Position numbers and translations under genes: made by a program
Shown here: positions 6,162 to 11,157 of the stretch, in pieces
How the letters are laid out: each line of letters opens with the position of its first letter
Position numbering within the stretch: position 1 is the stretch's first letter
Assembly (NCBI GenBank): GCA_038240855.1
Contig: JBBRGI010000104.1
Span: forward strand, 1 to 11,157
Length of the DNA: 11,157 nucleotides
DNA from: JAAFHB01 sp038240855
GTDB taxonomy: Bacteria; Bacteroidota; Bacteroidia; Bacteroidales; Prolixibacteraceae
Direction: 5' to 3'
The notes under the pieces: model-generated
What the model saw: only the letters and a program-made list of their open reading frames with translations
What the model was told of the DNA's origin: nothing
Database searches by the model: none

Positions 6162-7700
6162 TTAATTAATAATTACAGAACTATCGGGTTCACAAACAAC
6201 CCGGAATCCAATCCCTTTAATATCGGAATACCACCAGATACTCTTGGGTTGCTGCGGATCTGTCTTCAACCAGTCTGCCGTCCGGGTAAATCCCCTGGCA
6301 GCCGACCGAAGATCTTTGGCATCGTACGAGTAATTTCCTCCACGAATGACGTGTTCCTCACCTGATTCGGGCCCTGTGGGATCGGTAACGGTTGTCCCGG
6401 TTTTCGAATAGGCGTCTTCAGTATAAAAATCGGAGCAATACTCGAGTACATTTCCTGTTGTATTTTTTAATCCGAAAGGATTTGTTCTTACGAATGATGA
6501 CTCCTGTGTTTTTCCCATCGAATTTAACTCGTACACCACATAACTGCTGATTACGGAGGTATCTGCTCCCATAATTTTGCTGCGTAATCCTTGTTTTGAT
6601 AAACGTTTTGGATCACCCGGGAAGAAATACGGGGTCTCACTACCGGCTCTGCAGGCATATTCCCATTCTGCTTCTGTCGGCAACCGGTAATGCTTTCCGG
6701 TTACTTTTGACAACCACTGGCAATAGATGCTTGCAGAGTAGTGTGTCATTGTAATCGCGGGTCGTTTTCCGCTTCCCCATCCCTGGTCCGGTATTCCGAA
6801 AGGTGGAGTCGGGCCGGTCACTGCGTCAGGAGCACTGGCATTGTGTGCGATGGTAACTTCGGGATCAGCACGTCCTTCCGACATTGTGGAGGCAAAGTAA
6901 GTCCAGAATTCATCCCAAGTCACTTCAACTTCTCCCATAAAGAAGGGGGAAACAGTTACATTACGAACAGGTCCTTCATCATTTTTGCGGTAAGCCTCGT
7001 CTTCGGGACTTCCCATTTTATAGGTTCCGCCTTTAATGGCAATCATATTAAACGAAACCGCACTGTTGGGAATAAATTCCTCAAAGTTTTCAAATTTGGT
7101 TACCGTTGCAGGAGCTGGATATATAACCTTCGATGCAGTACTGGTTACCGGTACGCCGGTCATTTGACCATGAATGTAATTCGGCAAAAAGTGACCAACA
7201 TCAAGGTGACAGTTGATGCATTGAAGATTAAGTGCCTCAGCATTTTTTTCGTAGTAAAGATGGGCAGTTCCTCCTTCGGTGGAAAGTCCCTTTGAGAATA
7301 AATTCTGATGGCATTTTAAGCACGATTCATTATAGACGATCTTAACAGCATATTCAAGCGTACGTCTGTTTTCCCAGTTGAAGGATGCGCTATCCTTAAA
7401 ATAATATCCGTAAACATCCTTAAGACCGGTTTTTGCTTTTACAAATAAATAAGAATTATCTTCTTTGGGCGGTAAATGGCAATCTACGCAATGTACTCTA
7501 ACCCCGCTTGCATTGTAATAATGAGTCGATTTTTTCCATGCAGCATCTGCCTCGGGGTGTATATGACACGATTGACAATACTCGTCGGTTGATGTGTAAT
7601 GCAAGGCCTTGTTACTCAAAATCAGTAAGCTGGTGAAAATTATCAATCCTGAAAAAAATACAAGCCAGGACCATCGGGGGAATTTAAACTTTTTGCTCAT
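6162..7700 (-). CDS. NapC/NirT-type tetrahaem cytochrome c fused to an FGE-sulfatase (SUMF1)-like domain
   Basis: 512 residues with two distinct parts. Residues 12-28 form a membrane anchor, followed by four CXXCH haem sites at 42-46, 71-75, 127-131 and 161-165. The wording around them (STHYYNASGVRVHCVDCHLPP at 58-78 in part, and CINCHLDVGH at 161-170) is that of NapC/NirT/NrfH quinol dehydrogenases, which pass electrons from menaquinol to periplasmic partners. Residues about 219-503 are a SUMF1/EgtB/PvdO-type domain: MIAIKGGTYKMGSPEDE, RLPTEAEWEYACRAG at 339-353, NPFGLKNTTGNVLEYC at 407-422, RGGNYSYDAKDLRSAARGF at 453-471 and GIGFRVVCE at 496-504. The two cysteines that true formylglycine-generating enzymes carry in the RGG...R-CAAR region are absent, so it is unlikely to make formylglycine. 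It is the first gene of an operon with the Tat-exported oxidoreductase. Role inferred: membrane electron-transfer subunit with a periplasmic binding or catalytic domain. Confidence 0.88.
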   Translation of the reverse strand: MSKKFKFPRWSWLVFFSGLIIFTSLLILSNKALHYTSTDEYCQSCHIHPEADAAWKKSTHYYNASGVRVHCVDCHLPPKEDNSYLFVKAKTGLKDVYGYYFKDSASFNWENRRTLEYAVKIVYNESCLKCHQNLFSKGLSTEGGTAHLYYEKNAEALNLQCINCHLDVGHFLPNYIHGQMTGVPVTSTASKVIYPAPATVTKFENFEEFIPNSAVSFNMIAIKGGTYKMGSPEDEAYRKNDEGPVRNVTVSPFFMGEVEVTWDEFWTYFASTMSEGRADPEVTIAHNASAPDAVTGPTPPFGIPDQGWGSGKRPAITMTHYSASIYCQWLSKVTGKHYRLPTEAEWEYACRAGSETPYFFPGDPKRLSKQGLRSKIMGADTSVISSYVVYELNSMGKTQESSFVRTNPFGLKNTTGNVLEYCSDFYTEDAYSKTGTTVTDPTGPESGEEHVIRGGNYSYDAKDLRSAARGFTRTADWLKTDPQQPKSIWWYSDIKGIGFRVVCEPDSSVIIN

Positions 7701-7747
7701 AAAAAAAGGGAAACCGTAAAATTAAAATATATTAGTTCTTTGGGGGC

Positions 7748-7755
7748 CAAATATA
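7748..7755 (-). promoter_or_regulatory. Candidate -7 promoter element for the 7700-4726 operon
   Basis: On the minus strand this reads TATATTTG, a perfect match to the Bacteroidota -7 consensus TAnnTTTG. It lies 47 bp upstream of the ATG at 7700, giving a leader of about 40 bases. No clean TTTG -33 element is found at the expected distance, which lowers confidence. Confidence 0.45.
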
Positions 7756-7835
7756 ACGAATAAACGTGTATAAAGTCATTGTTTTAAATGTGGATTCATT
7801 CTTAATAACATGGAATATATTTACTTAAAGTTACA

Positions 7836-7955
7836 TATTTCAGTTGAAAACACACGGATAAGCCAAGGAGTCAGGATGATTTTTGTATTTTTATAACGGG
7901 GGAGTTGTCCTATTGATGATGTTAAAGAAAAAGATTAATTTTCAACTGTGAAATA
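7836..7955. repeat. Inverted pair of a TATTTC(AC)AGTTGAAAA site in the divergent promoter region
   Basis: Plus-strand 7836-7850 reads TATTTCAGTTGAAAA. The minus strand of 7939-7955 reads TATTTCACAGTTGAAAA, the same word with AC inserted. The inner CAGTTGAAAA/TTTTCAACTG arms (7841-7850, 7939-7948) match perfectly at 10 of 10, separated by 88 bp. The pair lies between the divergent genes at 7700 and 7989, with the right copy ending 33 bp before the 7989 start. It could be paired operator sites; chance in AT-rich DNA is not excluded. Confidence 0.35.
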
Positions 7956-7988
7956 AGCAAATCGTCAGACCTTTTAATTCCTGTCAAA

Positions 7989-8567
7989 ATGAAGACAACA
8001 AACTTTTTAGTTATTTTTCTGATCGTATTGTTAAGTACCTCCTGCAGCCAACAAATGGATAACCGGCCAAAAGCCGATTTTGTCCCGGACTGGAAAACAC
8101 AGCTCGATAATCAACTCCAGTTGATGGGCCACCGTAATTGGATTTTAGTTGTCGATAAAGCCTTCCCGCAGCAAAATGCCGCAGGTATTGTTACCATCAA
8201 TACGGGCGAAGCATTATTGCCTGTTTTGCAGCACACGATAAAGCAAATTAATCAGTCATCACATGTAAAACCTATTATTTTTACGGATGCTGAGCTAAAT
8301 TTTATCACGGAAAAGCAGGTTCCGGAAATTGAAAAATTTAAAACTGATTTATTCGGGATAATACCAAAGGAACAGACACAGACGATGCTGCATGATTCAG
8401 TTTTTGTCCGGATCGCAAAGGCATCGGAGTTATTCAGGGTAGTTGTGTTAAAAACAGATCAGGTAATTCCTTATTCTTCCGTATTCCTGCAGCTCGATTG
8501 CAAATACTGGACCGGTGAAAATGAAGAACTGCTTAGAGAATCAATGCGAAATACCAATATAAAATAG
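7989..8567 (+). CDS. Exported lipoprotein resembling the RbsD/FucU sugar mutarotase family
   Basis: 192 residues. Residues 1-19 are a lipoprotein signal with LSTSC lipobox, Cys19 becoming the lipidated N-terminus. The mature part appears to match RbsD/FucU: LQLMGHRNWILVVDKAFP at 43-60 parallels the family's L-G-H-x-(D/N)...D-A-x-(L/F)-P, keeping the catalytic-type His48 and Asp56; INTGEALLPVLQHTI at 70-84 parallels the next helix; and VVVLKTDQVIPYSSVFLQL at 151-169 parallels the AVIRTGE-x-x-P-Y-A-N-I-I-L closing strand, with Pro161-Tyr162 kept and Asn replaced by Ser. Known RbsD/FucU proteins are cytoplasmic and interconvert pyranose/furanose forms or anomers of ribose or fucose, so an exported version is unusual. 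It sits 35 bp before the GH31 gene in a likely operon, consistent with acting on its products. The family call rests on motif comparison from memory. Confidence 0.55.
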   Translation: MKTTNFLVIFLIVLLSTSCSQQMDNRPKADFVPDWKTQLDNQLQLMGHRNWILVVDKAFPQQNAAGIVTINTGEALLPVLQHTIKQINQSSHVKPIIFTDAELNFITEKQVPEIEKFKTDLFGIIPKEQTQTMLHDSVFVRIAKASELFRVVVLKTDQVIPYSSVFLQLDCKYWTGENEELLRESMRNTNIK

Positions 8568-8602
8568 ATGCAATCTTTATAACGACATTAAAATCAAGGC
8601 AA

Positions 8603-10783
8603 ATGTTAAAAAAATCGCTTAAAATCCTAAGGAAATCGCTGTTGTTGATTGTTCTGGTTTCGGTTAATGCTAATCAATTGAAGTCCCAGGATCAGCATCT
8701 TACCTGGACAAAACAGGCAGCCGGAGTTTGGCGGGCGAAGGCCGGAAATCCGGAAGCAGTAAATTTCACAACTATTTCGGGCGTGAGTCCAAAGTTGAAT
8801 GCCCTCAATGCGATGAAGGATGTGGGGTTCCCGCTTGCAGAGAATGAAATCAAGGCAATAGTATTTGACGGGAAAACTTATCTTCAGTTTCCGCTCGACA
8901 CACTTGAAAAAGTGTTTGGTCTCGGTCTAAATTTTAAAACGGTGGAGCAACGCGGCCGGATTCTGCGGCTGCATGTCGATCATTACGGCGGTGAAGACAA
9001 TGGGCGAACTCATGCGCCGGTTCCATTTTATGTTTCATCAAAAGGATATGGCGTCTTCATCAACTCAGCCCGGTATATTGATGTTTGGGCCGGCACTGCC
9101 ATTCCAAAAGACAGCAAAGTACCCATGATTGCCCGTGACCGGAATACCGATAAAAAGTGGACTTCACAACCTTATTCAGACAATGTATCTTTTCTCATTC
9201 CTGCCGAAGGCGTTGAGATCATGATCTTTGGCGGACCGACGGCCCTTGATGCCGTGAGTCGTTTTAATCTTTTTAATGGCGGCGGTTGTTTGCCTCCGAG
9301 ATGGGGACTTGGTTTCTGGCACCGGACGCCCACGCTGTACAGTGATCAGAAAGTTTTGGATGAGATCGCTGAGTTTAAGAAACATCAGTTTCCGCTGTCA
9401 GTAATCGGACTGGAACCGGGATGGCAAAGCAAATCCTATCCCTGTACTTATGAATGGGATCCGGGTCGTTTCCCTGAACCGGCGAAATTTATCGCGCAGT
9501 TGAAAGCACAAGGTATTCAGACTAATCTGTGGATTAACCCTTACATCTCGCCCGAATCTCAATTGATTAAAAAACTAAAGCCGTACACCGCATCACATAC
9601 GGTCTGGAATGGTTTTGTTCCCGATTACGGGTTACCCCAGGTTAACACCATCATTGGCGATCATATGAAAAAATACCAGCTCGACCTGGGTGTGAGTGGT
9701 TTCAAAATGGATGAAAATGATGGTTACGATAAATGGCTCTGGCCCGATGTAACACTTTTCCCTTCGAAAATTCCTGCCGAACAGATGCGCCAGCTTTATG
9801 GTGTGATGATGCAGAAAATGACAGCCAAGCTTTACCGCGAACAAAACCGGCGGACTTACGGTTTGGTACGTGCTTCAAATGCAGGAAGTGTTTCTTTCCC
9901 TTATGTTATTTATAACGACTATTACAGCCACCGCGATTTTATTACAGCTTTGATTAATAGTTCGTTCATTGGAGTGTTGTGGACCCCCGAAGTAAGGGGT
10001 TCGAAAACTGCTGAGGAGTGGTTGCGGCGGATGCAGACCGTTTGCTTTTCACCGCTGGCTATGCTTAATGCATGGTCGGACGGCACCAAACCATGGTCAT
10101 TTCCTGAAGTTGAAAAACAGGTCTCTGACGTGGCCAACCTTCGCATGCAACTTATACCTTATATCTATACCTGCTTTGCCGAATATGCATTTTATGGAAG
10201 ACCACCCATGCGTGCAATGAATCTCGTGGAAGGGTTCAATACAACTGATGAAAAAATTGAGGGTCAGCTTAGCTCCACAGAAAATCCGTATGCTCAGGCG
10301 ACAAGAAAGGAGATGAAGGATCAGTTTATGGTGGGCGACAATATATTGGTGGCACCCATATTTGCCGGAGAAACAACCCGAAAGATTATTCTTCCGAAAG
10401 AAAAATGGTACGATTTTTACACAGGCAAACTTGCAGGCGAGGCCGAAGTAATCAATGTATCACCGGGTCTGGATATTATTCCTGTTTATGTGAAAGATGG
10501 CGGAATTATCCCAATGTACGAATCGGCCCAGGCTTCAATTAAAGCAGGGGAGAAGAACAACCTGGTCATCCGCTATTACGGAAATAAAAAAGAAGCCAGC
10601 TATAAATTGTATGATGACGACGGTGAAACGTTTGATTATGAGAAAGGTGATTTTTCATGGCGTGAAATAAAAATTGTTGCCGGAAAAGATGGCGCATTGA
10701 ATGGCACTGTTTCAAAAGCTGAAAAATCAAAACCCGATAATCTCGGTGTAGTGAAATTTCAATGGATGACAAAGGGACTGTAA
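8603..10783 (+). CDS. Secreted glycoside hydrolase family 31 (alpha-glucosidase/xylosidase/galactosidase-type) enzyme
   Basis: 726 residues, full length for a compact GH31. Residues 1-29 form a basic then hydrophobic signal peptide with a probable cleavage after VNA (24) or a little later, so the enzyme is periplasmic or surface-exposed. Order: N-terminal beta-sandwich (about 35-225), (beta/alpha)8 barrel (about 230-540), C-terminal sheets including the ILVAPIF segment (581-587) and a DUF5110-like end with LYDDDGETFDYEKG at 669-682. In the barrel, GVSGFKMDEND (363-373) gives Asp370 as nucleophile. The acid/base region reads FPYVIYNDYYSHRDF (432-446), so Asp439 is the best acid/base; this departs from the WSGD wording of classical alpha-glucosidases. 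Substrate is uncertain; alpha-glucosides, xylosides and galactosides are all possible. An AAGG lies just before the ATG. It is the second gene of an operon with the RbsD-like lipoprotein. Confidence 0.92.
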   Translation: MLKKSLKILRKSLLLIVLVSVNANQLKSQDQHLTWTKQAAGVWRAKAGNPEAVNFTTISGVSPKLNALNAMKDVGFPLAENEIKAIVFDGKTYLQFPLDTLEKVFGLGLNFKTVEQRGRILRLHVDHYGGEDNGRTHAPVPFYVSSKGYGVFINSARYIDVWAGTAIPKDSKVPMIARDRNTDKKWTSQPYSDNVSFLIPAEGVEIMIFGGPTALDAVSRFNLFNGGGCLPPRWGLGFWHRTPTLYSDQKVLDEIAEFKKHQFPLSVIGLEPGWQSKSYPCTYEWDPGRFPEPAKFIAQLKAQGIQTNLWINPYISPESQLIKKLKPYTASHTVWNGFVPDYGLPQVNTIIGDHMKKYQLDLGVSGFKMDENDGYDKWLWPDVTLFPSKIPAEQMRQLYGVMMQKMTAKLYREQNRRTYGLVRASNAGSVSFPYVIYNDYYSHRDFITALINSSFIGVLWTPEVRGSKTAEEWLRRMQTVCFSPLAMLNAWSDGTKPWSFPEVEKQVSDVANLRMQLIPYIYTCFAEYAFYGRPPMRAMNLVEGFNTTDEKIEGQLSSTENPYAQATRKEMKDQFMVGDNILVAPIFAGETTRKIILPKEKWYDFYTGKLAGEAEVINVSPGLDIIPVYVKDGGIIPMYESAQASIKAGEKNNLVIRYYGNKKEASYKLYDDDGETFDYEKGDFSWREIKIVAGKDGALNGTVSKAEKSKPDNLGVVKFQWMTKGL

Positions 10784-10817
10784 TAATATAACTTGTTTAT
10801 TTCAAAATATATTATTA
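10781..10817. repeat. AT-rich 10-bp inverted repeat around the GH31 stop and the transposase promoter
   Basis: Arms TAATAATATA (10781-10790) and TATATTATTA (10808-10817) are exact complements with a 17-bp spacer. The left arm begins with the GH31 stop codon and the right arm overlaps the candidate -7 element. It contains no G or C in the arms, so it is a poor terminator and could be chance, an operator, or part of an element end. Confidence 0.3.
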
Positions 10818-10823
10818 TCTTTA
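10793..10823 (+). promoter_or_regulatory. Candidate promoter of the transposase gene
   Basis: TTG at 10793-10795 and TATCTTTA at 10816-10823 (one mismatch to TAnnTTTG) are 20 bp apart, the usual Bacteroidota spacing. The -7 element ends only 4 bp before the ATG at 10828, so the transcript would start at or within a few bases of the start codon, meaning little or no leader. Confidence 0.4.
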
Positions 10824-10827
10824 CCTC

Positions 10828-11157
10828 ATGGAAAATATAAAATTAATATCCGAGCGCAACAAATTATTATCGCCCCTGTTGGATGAAAAATCAAGAAGGC
10901 TTTATGCTGCAGCAGAATCAAAAGTAATTGGACGCGGCGGTATCGCAATTGTGGCCAAAGCAACCGGAGTTTCACGAACCACCATATCTGCCGGCCTAAA
11001 AGAGTTACAAAAGGCTGATAGTATTGACACAACTAGAATTAGAAAACAAGGTGGTGGAAGAAAGAAGGCTACAACAAAATTGCCGGAAATAAAAAAGGAA
11101 CTTGCCAAATTGATAGAACCAGCTCTACGTGGAGAACCTGATTCATCGTTGTTGTGG
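10828..11157 (+). CDS. ISAzo13-type transposase, N-terminal part (3' end outside window)
   Basis: An ATG at 10828 opens a frame that runs for 110 codons to the window edge with no stop. The translation starts MENIKLISERNK and contains LDEKSRRLYAAAESK, then GRGGIAIVAKATGVSRTTI (a helix-turn-helix), a GL-KEL helix, RIRKQGGGRKKATTKLPEI and, at the edge, LIEPALRGEPDSSLLW. This ordered set (LDE-x-RRL-x-AAAE, GG-x-x-x-VA-x-ATGVSR-x-TI, R-x-GGGRKK, ExxxRGDP-like) is what I know from ISAzo13-family transposases, where it forms the DNA-binding N-terminus before an RNase H-like catalytic domain. The catalytic residues, the terminal repeats and the right end are not visible, so intactness is unknown. 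The gene begins 44 bp after the GH31 stop, in the same direction. Confidence 0.8.
   Translation, partial: MENIKLISERNKLLSPLLDEKSRRLYAAAESKVIGRGGIAIVAKATGVSRTTISAGLKELQKADSIDTTRIRKQGGGRKKATTKLPEIKKELAKLIEPALRGEPDSSLLW

Noticed and set aside
6741..7295. 184-codon plus-strand frame inside the cytochrome/SUMF1 gene
   Set aside because: Antisense to a gene whose CXXCH and SUMF1 motifs prove the coding strand; the frame's own translation has no domain features.
7876..7943. GATTTTTG (ending 7885) and TAATTTTC (7936-7943) as -7 elements for the 7989 operon
   Set aside because: Each has one mismatch and neither has a well-placed -33 element; the choice between them cannot be made from sequence.
10826..11108. 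Two minus-strand frames of 68 codons at the right end
   Set aside because: Both are antisense to the recognisable ISAzo13 transposase N-terminus on the plus strand.
1..11157. CRISPR array, tRNA or rRNA genes
   Set aside because: No regularly spaced direct repeats and no cloverleaf or rRNA-like sequence were noticed in any of the short intergenic gaps.

Overview
The window looks like chromosomal DNA of a Bacteroidota bacterium, probably an environmental carbohydrate degrader of the Bacteroidales/Marinilabiliales kind. Support for this is the mix of families (M16 peptidase, paired Gfo/Idh/MocA oxidoreductase and TIM-barrel isomerase, Tat-exported Gfo/Idh/MocA protein, secreted GH31, lipoprotein), the near absence of Shine-Dalgarno sequences, and matches to the Bacteroidota promoter form TAnnTTTG. 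The genus cannot be told from the sequence.

Layout. (1) 1-232: 3' end of an M16 zinc peptidase gene (+). (2) 456-1571: mtnA-type isomerase (-), convergent with the first gene. (3) 1711-3895: a two-gene (-) operon of a cytoplasmic Gfo/Idh/MocA dehydrogenase followed by a xylose-isomerase-like TIM-barrel protein, closed by a palindromic terminator. (4) 4162-4665: small membrane-anchored M15 peptidase (+) preceded by a nested hairpin. A perfect 48-bp palindrome separates it from the next, convergent operon. (5) 4726-7700: a two-gene (-) operon of a NapC/NirT-type tetrahaem cytochrome fused to an FGE-sulfatase (SUMF1) domain, then a Tat-exported Gfo/Idh/MocA protein. (6) 7989-10783: a divergent (+) operon of an RbsD/FucU-like lipoprotein and a secreted GH31 glycosidase. 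(7) 10828 to the window end: the start of an ISAzo13-type transposase gene, with no stop inside the window.

How the parts may fit together (inference). Regions 3, 5 and 6 all concern sugars and span compartments. GH31 would release monosaccharides or trim glycans outside the cytoplasm, and the RbsD/FucU-like lipoprotein could equilibrate their ring forms or anomers. The Tat-exported oxidoreductase could oxidise sugars or glycosides in the periplasm, with the co-transcribed cytochrome fusion linking this to the quinone pool. The cytoplasmic dehydrogenase/isomerase pair could process the resulting keto-sugars. The most novel-looking unit is the 4726-7700 operon. No RNA gene or CRISPR array was seen.
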